A DNA stretch of 64,000 nucleotides from Rummeliibacillus sp963792445 (GTDB taxonomy: Bacteria; Bacillota; Bacilli; Bacillales_A; Planococcaceae), in NCBI GenBank assembly GCA_963792445.1, contig CAWBWO010000014.1, positions 310,001-374,000 of the forward strand, given 5' to 3'. The notes below the pieces were generated by a model that ran no database searches, was not told where the DNA came from, and worked only from the letters and a program-made list of their open reading frames with translations. Made by a program: the position numbers and the translations under genes. Positions 8,573-17,688 of the stretch are shown here, in pieces. Positions within the stretch are counted from its first letter, which is position 1. Each line of letters opens with the position of its first letter.

Positions 8573-9052
8573 ATGACTTCACAACCAAAATATCATATTT
8601 CAACTAAGGGGTTGAAGGTATGGCGAATTCATGCTGTTTTTGGAGTAGCTATATTAGTATTATTCGCCGCAACTGCATGTGTATTAACTTTTATCTTCGA
8701 TTGGCCTATGTGGATTTATGGTATTTGTTTTGCGATTGTGTTAATTGAGATATTCTTTTTTGTATATTTATTTCCAAAAATTCGTTGGGACCATTGGCGA
8801 TATGAAGTAAGAGAGCAAGAAATAGACATACAGCAGGGGCTATTTATTGTCAGAAGAACACTTGTCCCTATGGTTCGCGTACAACACGTAGATACATCCG
8901 AAGGTCCAATTTTGAAACACTATAAATTAGCAAGTATCTCAATATCAACTGCAGCAACAACTCATACAATTCCAGCTTTATCGGTAGAAGAAGCCGATCA
9001 ATTACGGATTCGTATTTCGGAATTAGCAAGGGTGGCTGAAGATGATGTCTAG
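8573..9052 (+). CDS. ydbS: PH-domain membrane protein YdbS
   Basis: A 159-residue membrane protein with two N-terminal hydrophobic helices (about residues 20-65) followed by a bacterial PH (bPH2) domain carrying the segment VREQEIDIQQGLFIVRRTLVPMVRVQHVDTS. ATG 8573 follows AAAAGGGG; an upstream in-frame ATG (8534) lacks a site. Its stop overlaps ydbT by 11 bases, so the two are translationally coupled, as in B. subtilis. From memory, the B. subtilis pair affects resistance to some heterologous bacteriocins; that function is not visible here. Confidence 0.88.
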   Translation: MTSQPKYHISTKGLKVWRIHAVFGVAILVLFAATACVLTFIFDWPMWIYGICFAIVLIEIFFFVYLFPKIRWDHWRYEVREQEIDIQQGLFIVRRTLVPMVRVQHVDTSEGPILKHYKLASISISTAATTHTIPALSVEEADQLRIRISELARVAEDDV

Positions 9053-10565
9053 AGAAGTAAATCACTTACATCCGATTACTGTTGTAGTTAGTTTTCTTTC
9101 TAGTCTTAGGAACTTTGTTATACCACTTGCTGTTATTTTTTTAGGAAAAGGATTTCACTATTCGTTAAATCCTAATAGCGAGTATTTTATAGAAACAATT
9201 ATTTCCTCCTGTATTATTCTTTTGATTATTTCTATTCTCTTATTTACTTCTTACATCAATTGGAAACGTTTCACCTATTGGTTTGAGGATGAAGAGCTCA
9301 GAATGGAATATGGATTCTTTGTGAAGAAAAAGCGTTATATTCCATTTGAGCGTATCCAAAGCTTAAATTATAAAGAAGGAATCCTTCATCGTCCGTTTAA
9401 ACTTGTTAAAGTGAGTATTGAAACAGCAGCTGATAGTGGCGGTGAGGCGGAGGCTAATTTAACCGCCATAACCCGTGATCAAGCTACAATGATTGAACAA
9501 GAGATGAAGAAAGTAAAACAAAAGCAGGGTCAAGTAGTTACCCAAAATATGAATGAAGATTTGATGGTGGTTGTCAATAATGATCAAAGGGAACAAGAAA
9601 TCCCACGCTCCATCATTCATCGTATGTCAAAAAAAGATTTATTGGTGTTAGCAACTACTTCTAGTGGTATTGGCGTCGTATTTTCAGGTATAGCAGCAAT
9701 TTCATCACAGTTTAATGATTGGATACCATATGAGCGGTTATATGGTGAGTTCCAAACGTTCATGAAATTTGGACTGTTGATCATTTTGACTTTGAGTTTC
9801 ATCGTGTTATTGATTGCATGGCTATTATCAGTTGCACTTACATTTATAAATAATTATGGATTTATCGTTGAAAAAGAGGAAGATAAGCTCTTTATATCGA
9901 AAGGATTATTAGAGAAAAAACGATTGACGATCCCATTGAAAAGAATTCAAGGAATTCGGATTGTGGAAAATCCATTTAGACAATTTTTTGGCTATGCTAC
10001 GATTGTGCTAGAGAGTGCTGGTAGTTCCGGAGAAAAAGATGATCAGAGAATTGTTCTAATCCCCCTTGTGAAAAAACAGCAGGGCTTGACTATTTTGAAG
10101 AGTCTATTTCCGGAAATCCAATTCGCGGCTTCTATTAACCGAGCGCCTAAGAGAGCAATGTTTCGATACATGCTTAAACATGTGTATTGGATAGCACCTA
10201 TAACTGTAATTGTTAGTTACTTTGCTTTTCCATATGGTTTATGGTCTCTGCTTTTACTTCCTTTAGCTTTATTACTGGGCTTTTGGCAACACCATAGTGC
10301 GGGCTATGCATTAAATAAGCATCAACTTATGGTTATTTATAGGGGGATTAGCAGAACTACGTTTGTAACAATGAAAAAGCGAATACAAACTATGTCCCTT
10401 TCACAAAGTTACTTTGCAAAAAAGAAAGATCTTGCAACGATAACTGTTCATATTATGTCAGGTTCTACAGGCAGCAGCTTTACCATTAAACATTTTGATT
10501 TGCTGAAGATGGAAGAAACATTTGGATGGTATGAGCCAAATTCTTTGTCTTATATAAAAGAATAG
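9042..10565 (+). CDS. ydbT: PH-domain membrane protein YdbT
   Basis: A 507-residue partner of YdbS with several hydrophobic pairs and repeated bPH2 domains. One lies at about 75-150 (FEDEELRMEYGFFVKKKRY then PFERIQSLN), one in the middle (EDKLFISKGLLEKKRLTIPLKRIQGIRIVENPFRQFFGYA), and one near the end (QLMVIYRGISRTTFVTMKKRIQTMSLSQSYF). The gene starts inside ydbS, which argues for a stoichiometric complex. The biochemical role is unknown. Confidence 0.88.
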   Translation: MMSREVNHLHPITVVVSFLSSLRNFVIPLAVIFLGKGFHYSLNPNSEYFIETIISSCIILLIISILLFTSYINWKRFTYWFEDEELRMEYGFFVKKKRYIPFERIQSLNYKEGILHRPFKLVKVSIETAADSGGEAEANLTAITRDQATMIEQEMKKVKQKQGQVVTQNMNEDLMVVVNNDQREQEIPRSIIHRMSKKDLLVLATTSSGIGVVFSGIAAISSQFNDWIPYERLYGEFQTFMKFGLLIILTLSFIVLLIAWLLSVALTFINNYGFIVEKEEDKLFISKGLLEKKRLTIPLKRIQGIRIVENPFRQFFGYATIVLESAGSSGEKDDQRIVLIPLVKKQQGLTILKSLFPEIQFAASINRAPKRAMFRYMLKHVYWIAPITVIVSYFAFPYGLWSLLLLPLALLLGFWQHHSAGYALNKHQLMVIYRGISRTTFVTMKKRIQTMSLSQSYFAKKKDLATITVHIMSGSTGSSFTIKHFDLLKMEETFGWYEPNSLSYIKE

Positions 10566-10656
10566 AAAGAAAAGCTGCCTTAAAAGTGCAAATGAACTTT
10601 AAAAGACAGCCTCGGAATATGTGAAACCAATAGCTCCTATAAGAATTACTTGTTAG

Positions 10657-10698
10657 AAAAAGGAGTTGTCCTAAAAGTATACTTGGACAACTCCTTTA
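10657..10698 (-). terminator. Bidirectional terminator between ydbT and the rhomboid gene
   Basis: AAAGGAGTTGTCC pairs with GGACAACTCCTTT across a 13-base loop. The site lies between convergent genes. A second, less regular palindrome at about 10570-10610 (GCTGCCTTAAAAGT / ACTTTAAAAGACAGC) shares the TTAAAAGT core. Confidence 0.75.
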
Positions 10699-10702
10699 TG
10701 CA

Positions 10703-11314
10703 TTACTTTTTCTTTTTAATCCATCTTAAAACCCGTTTTGGATGGAAGTCAAACAAGCCGATTACGAGACCGGTAATAAGCCCGATAATATGAGCTGTCC
10801 CATTCACATCAGATTGTAGAAATGTCATAATAATGGAAATTACAATAATAGGCATGATAATTTGTTTGAGTTGCGGCATTGTTTTCCGTGTATAGTAAAC
10901 TAATGCAACAAATGCACCGAATATACCGAAGATCGCACCACTTGCTCCAACACTTGCATAGTTGGGTGGTTGTGTCAGAAATGAAACGACATTGCCCATA
11001 ACTCCAGAGATAAAGTAAATGGTAAAGAATCTAAGCTTACCAGCGATACGTTCAAGTTCTGGACCAAATACATATAACGAGAACATATTGAAAAGTAAGT
11101 GGAAGAACCCCCCGTGTATGAATATAGATGTAATCAGTCTCCAATACTCACCATCAGCAATTAGGAAATTTACAGATGCACCCATGTTGATGATATTGGT
11201 TCCTAATGGTGGGATTAGACCAACTAGATAAATAATAATATTAATTGCAATCAGTAGCGAGATAACAGGATATAGTCTTATGTACTGCGAAAGATTTTCT
11301 GTACGATTAAACAT
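10703..11314 (-). CDS. Rhomboid family intramembrane serine protease (YdcA-like)
   Basis: A 203-residue polytopic membrane protein, six hydrophobic helices, with the rhomboid dyad: Ser125 in GASGAIFG and His175 in GTAHIIGLITG, plus the family WRLITSIFIHGGFFHLLFNM segment (58-77). Rhomboids cleave substrates within the membrane; the substrate here is unknown. It matches B. subtilis YdcA in position (between ydbT and acpS) and is divergent from acpS. Confidence 0.9.
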   Translation of the reverse strand: MFNRTENLSQYIRLYPVISLLIAINIIIYLVGLIPPLGTNIINMGASVNFLIADGEYWRLITSIFIHGGFFHLLFNMFSLYVFGPELERIAGKLRFFTIYFISGVMGNVVSFLTQPPNYASVGASGAIFGIFGAFVALVYYTRKTMPQLKQIIMPIIVISIIMTFLQSDVNGTAHIIGLITGLVIGLFDFHPKRVLRWIKKKK

Positions 11315-11382
11315 GTATTCACCTCGATTTTAATATGATTATTATACATTGTTTTATTAGCTGAATGAAAGGAGAAGCAAAA

Positions 11383-11736
11383 GTGATAAAAGGAATTGGA
11401 CTAGATATCGTAGAAATATCAAGAATAATGAAAGCAAATGACCTTAGCCCACGATTTAAAGAAAGAGTTTTAACAACAAGAGAGCTAAAAATTTTCAATC
11501 AGTTAAAGACAAGAAGACAACTAGAATTTTTAGCAGGGAGATTTTCAGCTAAAGAAGCATTCTCTAAAGCAAATGGAACAGGGATCGGAAAGGGGTGTGC
11601 ATTACAGGATATAGAAATTTTACCGAATGATCAGGGACAACCGATTTTATATTTCAAAAAGGAGGTTGTTCAAGGCTTTGTAAGCATTACACACTCAAAA
11701 GAATATGCGGCCGCTCAAGTAATACTGCTCGCATAA
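11383..11736 (+). CDS. acpS: Holo-[acyl-carrier-protein] synthase
   Basis: AcpS transfers the 4'-phosphopantetheine arm from CoA to acyl carrier protein, activating it for fatty acid synthesis. The GTG at 11383 is chosen because AAAGGAG lies upstream; an ATG at 11365 precedes that site and would be too early. The 117-residue product has the Mg-binding Asp8 (GIGLDIVEI) and Glu58 (GRFSAKEAF), followed by SITHSKEYAAA near the end. It lies directly upstream of ydcC and alr, as in B. subtilis. Confidence 0.93.
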   Translation: MIKGIGLDIVEISRIMKANDLSPRFKERVLTTRELKIFNQLKTRRQLEFLAGRFSAKEAFSKANGTGIGKGCALQDIEILPNDQGQPILYFKKEVVQGFVSITHSKEYAAAQVILLA

Positions 11737-11791
11737 ATTTTAAAGCTCGTTCATAGGATACAATAATGGAAAATGTAGAAAGGATGGGATT

Positions 11792-13147
11792 TTGCGAAAA
11801 TTTCTCACTATAGGACTCCTTTGTATTACAGCAGTATTAATGTTAGTAGCTTGTGGATCAAATTCAAAAGAGGATGTTGTTAAAAAGACAAGCAAGAAAT
11901 GGACTTCTGCAAAAGGTTATGAAGTAAAAGCGGTCATGGAAATCAAAACAACTGGTGACGCCAAAAAATACGATGTAGATGTATGGCATACTAAGCCTGA
12001 ATTTTATCGTGTTGCAGTATCAGAAGAAGGTCAAGATACATCGCAAATGATTATAAGAAATGAAGAAGGTGTGTTTGTAGTTACACCATCTTTGAAAAAG
12101 ACGTACAAATTCCAAAGTGATTGGCCAAAACAAAACAGTCAAGGGTATTTAATTAATGCTTTAGCAGATGATTTAGCTTCTGACAAATCAGCAGAAATGA
12201 AGGAAACTAAAAATGCGTATATCTTCAAAGCGAAGACACGTAATAATCATTCGAAAATGCTTCCAACTCAACAAGTCTATATTGATAAAAAGACATTATT
12301 GCCTACGAAAGTTATTGTATTAAATGATGCAAATGAAGAACAAATTCGTATTACATTCAAAAAGATAACTCTTGGTGTAGCTAAGAAGGCTTCTGACTAT
12401 TCAATTGAAGACTTTACAAAGACAAGCGATACAAAAGCTGAGTCTAACAAAGATGCAACTTCAGCGGAAAAGGCAGATCAAGGAGCCGATAACCAAGCAA
12501 CAACAAGCGAAAATTCAAATGAGCAAACACCAACTAGTGAACAACCAGCAACAAATGAACAAACTAAAACTAGTGAACAACCAACAACAGACGAGAAAGC
12601 AACAAGTGAACAACCAAAAGATGGGCAAGCAACTGATGAGAATGCTACAGACGGCTCACAATCTACAAGTGGTACTACAGAAGAAAGTAAATCAGTGACT
12701 AACGAAGAAGGCAATGCAGCAACAAATGATGGAACAATTGCGACATCAGCAGATCTAGATGTAACGACAACTGAGGATTCAGCAAGTACAGCAGCAGATT
12801 CTGGTGACTTTAAGACACATTATCCTGTATTAGAAAAATGGAATAACGTGAAATTAAAGGATGAAGAATCTTTACAAATGGATACTGGTACACGTAAAAT
12901 CTTATCATTTGAAGGGGATAAGAGCTTTACAATCATCCAAGAGAAAGTAACAAAAGCGGAACAATTGTTCATTCCAGTATTCTCTCCTGGTGACCCTGCA
13001 GATTTAGGATTTACAATTGGCGCAATTACAGATAATTCAATTAGTTGGGAAGCGGATGGCATTTCATTCTTTATTGCATCAAACGATTTAAGTAAGGATG
13101 AATTAATCGAAGTAGCATCTTCAATGGTGAATGGAGAAGTTAAGTAA
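11792..13147 (+). CDS. ydcC: Lipoprotein YdcC (LolA-like fold plus DUF4367), with long Thr/Glu/Gln linker
   Basis: A TTG-initiated lipoprotein: signal peptide MRKFLTIGLLCITAVLMLVAC, with the lipidated Cys at 21. Residues of about 25-200 form a LolA/outer-membrane-lipoprotein-carrier-like domain (WTSAKGYEVKAVMEI, then PTQQVYIDKKTLLPTKVIV). A low-complexity linker of about 110 residues follows, with repeated TSEQP and NEQ units. The C-terminal DUF4367-like domain (SFTIIQEKVTKAEQ) is last. At 451 residues it is about 110 longer than I recall for B. subtilis YdcC, and the linker accounts for the difference. Named a sporulation-associated lipoprotein in that species. Confidence 0.82.
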   Translation: MRKFLTIGLLCITAVLMLVACGSNSKEDVVKKTSKKWTSAKGYEVKAVMEIKTTGDAKKYDVDVWHTKPEFYRVAVSEEGQDTSQMIIRNEEGVFVVTPSLKKTYKFQSDWPKQNSQGYLINALADDLASDKSAEMKETKNAYIFKAKTRNNHSKMLPTQQVYIDKKTLLPTKVIVLNDANEEQIRITFKKITLGVAKKASDYSIEDFTKTSDTKAESNKDATSAEKADQGADNQATTSENSNEQTPTSEQPATNEQTKTSEQPTTDEKATSEQPKDGQATDENATDGSQSTSGTTEESKSVTNEEGNAATNDGTIATSADLDVTTTEDSASTAADSGDFKTHYPVLEKWNNVKLKDEESLQMDTGTRKILSFEGDKSFTIIQEKVTKAEQLFIPVFSPGDPADLGFTIGAITDNSISWEADGISFFIASNDLSKDELIEVASSMVNGEVK

Positions 13148-13212
13148 CTAATGATTGACCAATGCTTTATCAGGGACGATAATAGAAAAAAACAAATAAG
13201 AAGGTAAGAAAT

Positions 13213-14337
13213 ATGAACTACCATCAACAACAACAATTTCGTCCTACTAAAGCTATTATTGATTTATCAGCAATTCGTTATAATATAGAAAACCTCCGTA
13301 AGCATTTGCACGCAGATGTAGAAATTATAGCAGTTGTGAAAGCAAATGCTTACGGTCATGGTGATATCCAAGTTGCAAAGGTTGCAATAGAAGCTGGAGC
13401 AACAATGTTAGCGGTTGCTACACCTGAAGAGGCACTACATGTAAGAGAGGCTATTGAAAATACACCGATATTAATATTAGGCGCAGTTCCTGAAAGCTTT
13501 GCACCATTTGCAGCAGAGCATAATATTACACTTACCGTTTTTACAACCGAATGGGTTAATGAAGTATCAAAAACATCAAAAGACTTTAAAAAACCATTAA
13601 AAGTACACATAAAAGTGGATAGCGGAATGGGTCGAATTGGTGTTCGAACAGAAAAAGAGTTAAAAGCTGTATACGATGCAATCATTTTGGCAAATAATAT
13701 AGAAGTGGATGGTATTTTCACTCATTTTGCCACTGCAGATGAAGAGGATACGGTTCAGTATAATCATCAAGTAAAATTATTTAAAGAATTAGTCCAAACT
13801 TTACCGGAGAAACCTCGCTTAGTACACGCAGCGAATACTGCAGCTTCATTGGTTAAAGAAAACGTTCAGTTTGACGCTGTACGATTTGGAATTTCAATGT
13901 ATGGACTTGCACCATCACCATATGTCGAAAAGAATTTACCATATGAATTGCATCCAGCGTTATCTCTAGTAAGTGAACTAGTGTATGTAAAGAAAATTGC
14001 TAAAGGTGATACAATCAGCTATGGCGGTACATATGTAGCGCAACAAGAAGAATGGGTGGGTACGATACCTGTTGGCTATGCTGATGGTGTTATTCGTGGA
14101 CTATCCGGTCAAGAAGTATTAGTTGATGGAATGCGTGCACCTATCATCGGAAGAATTTGCATGGATCAATGTATGATTAAATTACCTCGAAAAATGACAG
14201 TTGGAGAAAAAGTTGTTTTAATTGGCAAACAGCAACAAGATGAAATTCGAATTCAAGAATGGGCAGATCGACTTCACACGATTGTTTATGAAATACCATG
14301 TATGCTTTCTTCAAGAGTACCAAGAGTATATGATTAG
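13213..14337 (+). CDS. alr: Alanine racemase
   Basis: A PLP-dependent enzyme that interconverts L- and D-alanine, feeding Ddl. At 374 residues it is of typical length. The PLP lysine is in VVKANAYGHG (Lys43); DSGMGRIGVR and the C-terminal catalytic Tyr segment ISYGGTYVA also match the family, as do GYADGVIRGLS and GRICMDQ. ATG 13213 follows AAGGTAAG. It sits between ydcC and the ndoAI-ndoA pair, the usual Bacillales arrangement. Confidence 0.95.
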   Translation: MNYHQQQQFRPTKAIIDLSAIRYNIENLRKHLHADVEIIAVVKANAYGHGDIQVAKVAIEAGATMLAVATPEEALHVREAIENTPILILGAVPESFAPFAAEHNITLTVFTTEWVNEVSKTSKDFKKPLKVHIKVDSGMGRIGVRTEKELKAVYDAIILANNIEVDGIFTHFATADEEDTVQYNHQVKLFKELVQTLPEKPRLVHAANTAASLVKENVQFDAVRFGISMYGLAPSPYVEKNLPYELHPALSLVSELVYVKKIAKGDTISYGGTYVAQQEEWVGTIPVGYADGVIRGLSGQEVLVDGMRAPIIGRICMDQCMIKLPRKMTVGEKVVLIGKQQQDEIRIQEWADRLHTIVYEIPCMLSSRVPRVYD

Positions 14338-14548
14338 TAGTTCTTTTTAAAGTGTTTGGAATTAGAATTTTAAGTTCAGTCTTCATACTATTGGAATAAT
14401 AGTTATCCTACTCGTCGACAAATTCAGAAAAAAATCAACGCTTATGTCAAATACTTACTGATTCTGTCTTTTCAATGATTTATTTTAATGTTAGGATAGT
14501 AGGTAAGAGAGTGGTATAAAAGGTGATTGGTTTGTGGAGGTGTTGGCA

Positions 14549-14830
14549 GTGAGTGAAAAAGGATCGGAAGAAGTTCTTATTCAGATGCCCGAGCGAGTGG
14601 TTTCTGAGAACATTGAACAAGCATATGAACAAATGACTAAAATTAAGAATGAAATCGTTTATATACCTACAAAAAGATATATTCATACAAAACAAAAAAA
14701 TCACATGCGAGAAGCAATGGTTAAAGGATATGTAGAAATGTCACAGATTAACTTATCTATATGTAGTGAATGCTTACATGTTGAGTATGAAGCGGAACAT
14801 ATGGTGGAGCGACTCGTAAGCGGAGGATGA
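14549..14830 (+). CDS. ndoAI: Antitoxin EndoAI (MazE-type)
   Basis: A 93-residue antitoxin that neutralises the mRNA interferase encoded next. It starts MSEKGSEEVLIQMPERVV from a GTG with GGAGGTG upstream; the earlier in-frame GTG at 14534 lacks spacing. The N-terminal ribbon-helix-helix DNA-binding segment is followed by a helical region and a C-terminal ECLHVEYEAEHMVERLV toxin-binding tail. It ends 4 bases before ndoA. Confidence 0.9.
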   Translation: MSEKGSEEVLIQMPERVVSENIEQAYEQMTKIKNEIVYIPTKRYIHTKQKNHMREAMVKGYVEMSQINLSICSECLHVEYEAEHMVERLVSGG

Positions 14831-14834
14831 AAAC

Positions 14835-15185
14835 TTGAACGTTAAACGTGGTGACGTTTTTTTTGCAGATTTATCGCCAGTAGTTGGGTCTGAGCAAGGT
14901 GGTACCAGACCCGTACTGGTAATTCAAAATGATATTGGTAATCGCTTTAGTCCTACAGTAATTATTGCTGCAATAACTGCACAAATTCAAAAGGCGAAAC
15001 TTCCAACACATGTAGAGATTGATGCAAAAAAATATGGATTTGAAAGAGATTCAGTTATTTTGTTGGAACAATTGCGGACAATTGACAAATCAAGACTAAC
15101 TGATAAAATCACGCAACTAGATGGTCCGTTAATGGAAAAAGTAGAAGAAGCTTTAGCAATTAGCCTCGGCCTTTTAAAATTTTAG
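14835..15185 (+). CDS. ndoA: Endoribonuclease EndoA (MazF-type toxin)
   Basis: An mRNA interferase of 116 residues; B. subtilis EndoA cuts single-stranded RNA at UACAU. Family segments are MNVKRGDVFFADLSPVVGSEQGGTRPVLVIQND and the C-terminal LLEQLRTIDKSRL. It begins with TTG 14835, 14 bases after GGAGG. The position upstream of the sigma-B genes is conserved. A terminator directly follows, so read-through into rsbT may be limited. Confidence 0.93.
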   Translation: MNVKRGDVFFADLSPVVGSEQGGTRPVLVIQNDIGNRFSPTVIIAAITAQIQKAKLPTHVEIDAKKYGFERDSVILLEQLRTIDKSRLTDKITQLDGPLMEKVEEALAISLGLLKF

Positions 15186-15200
15186 ATAGCATACATATTG

Positions 15201-15236
15201 AAACACCAGAAATCATTTCTGGTGTTTTTGTTTTTC
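15201..15236 (+). terminator. Intrinsic terminator after ndoA
   Basis: AACACCAGAAA pairs with TTTCTGGTGTT, followed by TTTTGTTTTT. It separates the toxin pair from rsbT. Confidence 0.85.
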
Positions 15237-15484
15237 TGTAAATATGTATTTTGGGATATTTATCCAACGTTTTCAGGAAAAATATTACGAAAATAACAGT
15301 GTAATGTCAGCTAATATATTATACAATTAGAAAAAGTAGGTAGTTAAATAGAATTTATGATGATTTCCCTAAAATGGATGAATAGCTTTTGCAAGAAAAG
15401 CGATAAGAATAATATGTAGTTTTTAACCTATTGTATTCGTGGTTAAAGGTAAATACTTAAGAGTTTGAGGGGGGAGAATTTGGG

Positions 15485-15892
15485 ATGGAAGAGTCTTCTG
15501 TAGATATTTTGACAGAGTGGGATATTGTTACCGCACGTCAGGTGGGTCGCAAGGAGGCTAAATCAATTGGTTTTGATATGATCGCTCAAGCTAAAATTAT
15601 CACTGCCATCAGTGAATTAGCCCGTAATATTTATTTGTATGCCGAACAAGGTAAAATTCACATCACGAAAATCACAAAAGAATCCTCTGTAGGAATATGC
15701 ATAATTGCTTCAGATTCTGGACCTGGAATTCCAAATGTAGAACTTGTACTGCAAGAAGGATATTCCACATCACAAGGACTAGGTGCTGGCTTGCCAGGTG
15801 TTAAACGATTAATGGATGAATTTGAAATAGAAACTGAATTAAAAAAGGGCACGACCATTACGATTAAAAAATGGCTAAATCCAAATGTTTAG
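15485..15892 (+). CDS. rsbT: Serine kinase RsbT (orphan copy)
   Basis: A GHKL-fold kinase of 135 residues. In the known pathway RsbT phosphorylates RsbS in the stressosome and then activates RsbU. Visible motifs are N-box AISELARNIYLYA, G1 ASDSGPGIPN and G2 GLGAGLPGVKRLMDEF. The start is ATG 15485, about 10 bases after GAGGGGGGAG. Neither rsbR nor rsbS lies upstream and no rsbU follows. A 196-base gap holding a sigma-B-type promoter separates it from rsbV. Its partners must be encoded elsewhere or be missing. Confidence 0.9.
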   Translation: MEESSVDILTEWDIVTARQVGRKEAKSIGFDMIAQAKIITAISELARNIYLYAEQGKIHITKITKESSVGICIIASDSGPGIPNVELVLQEGYSTSQGLGAGLPGVKRLMDEFEIETELKKGTTITIKKWLNPNV

Positions 15893-15954
15893 TATATTTC
15901 AAATTATTATACTAGTATATTTGAACTATTTATAAAATTATTTATATTTTCCTA

Positions 15955-15980
15955 GATTAATAAAGGCAAATTGCGGGTAT
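15955..15980 (+). promoter_or_regulatory. Sigma-B-type promoter before rsbV
   Basis: GATTAA (-35, one mismatch from GTTTAA), a 14-base spacer, and GGGTAT (-10, exact). This lies about 108 bases before rsbV, matching the position of the autoregulatory sigma-B promoter in B. subtilis. Confidence 0.65.
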
Positions 15981-16088
15981 ATACTATTGTCGGTTGTGAA
16001 AAATGGTTACCTATTTGCGTTTCAACAAAATTAAATAGCTAAATTCGGCATATTTATTCAACGTACTATCAATTTAGGAGGGATTGAA

Positions 16089-16436
16089 TTGGATTTTAAT
16101 ATAGATATTTCAAAAAAGGGTACAAATACTATTCAAGGGATTATTAGTGGAGAAATAGATGCCTTTACAGCTCCTATTTTACGAGAAAAATTAGAAACTG
16201 TGAAAATTCAAAAAGAAAGTATTATCGAGTTGGATTTTTCAAATGTAAATTATATGGATAGTACAGGGCTTGGAGCTATTGTCACGTTTTACAAAAATGT
16301 AGTTGCAAACGAAGGGAAGATTAAGCTGACTGGATTCTCTAACCGATTACAAAGACTTTTCGATATTACAGGATTAAGTGAAATTATGAATATTGAACAA
16401 GTTAGAAAGGTGACAACAAACAATGAAAGAATTTGA
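16089..16436 (+). CDS. rsbV: Anti-anti-sigma factor RsbV
   Basis: A 115-residue STAS-domain protein. When dephosphorylated it binds RsbW and releases sigma-B. The phosphorylated Ser is Ser58 in NYMDSTGLGAIV. It starts with TTG 16089 after AGGAGGG. Its 3' end overlaps rsbW by 14 bases, which implies translational coupling. Confidence 0.93.
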   Translation: MDFNIDISKKGTNTIQGIISGEIDAFTAPILREKLETVKIQKESIIELDFSNVNYMDSTGLGAIVTFYKNVVANEGKIKLTGFSNRLQRLFDITGLSEIMNIEQVRKVTTNNERI

Positions 16437-16893
16437 TTATTTTGAAATGCGTGTCCCTGCTAAAACTCAGTATGTTGGTGTTGCTCGGCTAGCGATTTCT
16501 GGTTTAGCTAATCGCTTAGGCTTTTCGTATGATGATATCGAAGACTTAAAAATCGCTTCAAGTGAAGCGATAACAAATGCAATCCAACATGCTTATTCTG
16601 AGAAAGAGAATGGTGAAGTTGTAATTGGCTGCGCATTATATAATGAAAAGCTAGAAATCATGGTTGCAGACTATGGCCGAAGTTTTAATTATGAGGAGAT
16701 CAAAGAAAAAGTAGGGCCTTATCACGAGGACGATGATATACAATTTATCCGCGAAGGAGGATTAGGGTTATATCTTATTGAATGTCTGATGGATGAAGTG
16801 AAAGTGTTAAACGACAATGGCGTAACTGTTTTCATGACTAAATACGTATCTCGAGAGCAGGTGAAGGACCATGTGGAAACAATCTCCTTCTAA
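16423..16893 (+). CDS. rsbW: Anti-sigma-B factor / RsbV kinase RsbW
   Basis: A 156-residue GHKL ATPase that holds sigma-B inactive and phosphorylates RsbV. Motifs are N-box ASSEAITNAIQHAYS, G1 VADYGRSFNYEE, and the G2 segment REGGLGLYLIECLMDEV. It overlaps rsbV (14 bases) and sigB (23 bases), so the three genes are tightly coupled. Confidence 0.93.
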   Translation: MKEFDYFEMRVPAKTQYVGVARLAISGLANRLGFSYDDIEDLKIASSEAITNAIQHAYSEKENGEVVIGCALYNEKLEIMVADYGRSFNYEEIKEKVGPYHEDDDIQFIREGGLGLYLIECLMDEVKVLNDNGVTVFMTKYVSREQVKDHVETISF

Positions 16894-17644
16894 TTTGAAA
16901 TCAAAAGAGCAAATTTTAGAGTTAATTCATCAATTCCAAGAGAATGAAGATAAAGAATGCCAAGAGAAATTAGTGAAGCATTATCAATATCTGGTTGAAT
17001 CTATTGCACGCAAATACTCTAGCGGACGCTCTTATTATGATGACATCCTTCAAGTAGGAATGATTGGTCTACTTGGTGCGATTAGAAGGTTTGACTCTTC
17101 CTTTGGTCGAAGTTTTGAAGCTTTTGCAGTACCTACGATTATTGGTGAAATTAAACGTTATTTAAGAGATAAAACTTGGGACGTACATGTTCCTAGACGT
17201 ATAAAAGAACTAGGACCAAAAATTAAAACAGCTACAGAGGAACTTACTACGAAAATGCAACGGTCTCCCCTTATTTCTGAAATAGCTACTTATTTAGAAG
17301 TGGAAGAGGACGATATTTTAGAAGCAATGGAAATGGGCCGAAGTTATCAAGCGTTATCTATGGATCGTCCCATTGAATCTGGTAATGAAGATAGTTCGTC
17401 TACATTGTTTGATATTGTTGGAAAAGAGGACGATGAGTTTGAAAAGACGGACCAACGCATCATAGTAAAAGATGCAATGAAGGTGCTGTCGGAAAAAGAA
17501 CAACAAATTATAAAGCTTACATATATTGAACAACTGAGTCAAAAAGAGACTGGAGATATTCTTGGTATATCACAGATGCATGTTTCACGACTACAACGTA
17601 GGGCCATCAAAAAATTGCAAGATGCAATCACTACACCAAAGTAA
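16871..17644 (+). CDS. sigB: RNA polymerase sigma-B factor
   Basis: A 257-residue group 3 sigma factor for the general stress regulon. Visible regions are YYDDILQVGMIGLLGAIRRFD (2.2), FEAFAVPTIIGEIKRYLRDKTWDVHVPRR (2.3-3.0) and the region 4 helix-turn-helix (LSEKEQQIIKLTYIEQLSQKETGDILGISQMHVSRLQRRAI). No rsbX follows; the next gene is tex. A terminator ends the unit. Confidence 0.95.
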   Translation: MWKQSPSNLKSKEQILELIHQFQENEDKECQEKLVKHYQYLVESIARKYSSGRSYYDDILQVGMIGLLGAIRRFDSSFGRSFEAFAVPTIIGEIKRYLRDKTWDVHVPRRIKELGPKIKTATEELTTKMQRSPLISEIATYLEVEEDDILEAMEMGRSYQALSMDRPIESGNEDSSSTLFDIVGKEDDEFEKTDQRIIVKDAMKVLSEKEQQIIKLTYIEQLSQKETGDILGISQMHVSRLQRRAIKKLQDAITTPK

Positions 17645-17658
17645 ATCATAAAATAACT

Positions 17659-17688
17659 ACCTGTTCTGTAGTGGGACAGGTTTTTTTA
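17659..17688 (+). terminator. Intrinsic terminator after sigB
   Basis: ACCTGT pairs with ACAGGT across an 11-base loop, then TTTTTTT. Confidence 0.7.

Noticed and set aside
12405..12714. Open frames opposite or beside the ydcC linker (Gln/Lys- and Ser/Val-rich)
   Set aside because: Repetitive codons of the Thr/Glu/Gln linker keep other frames open by chance.
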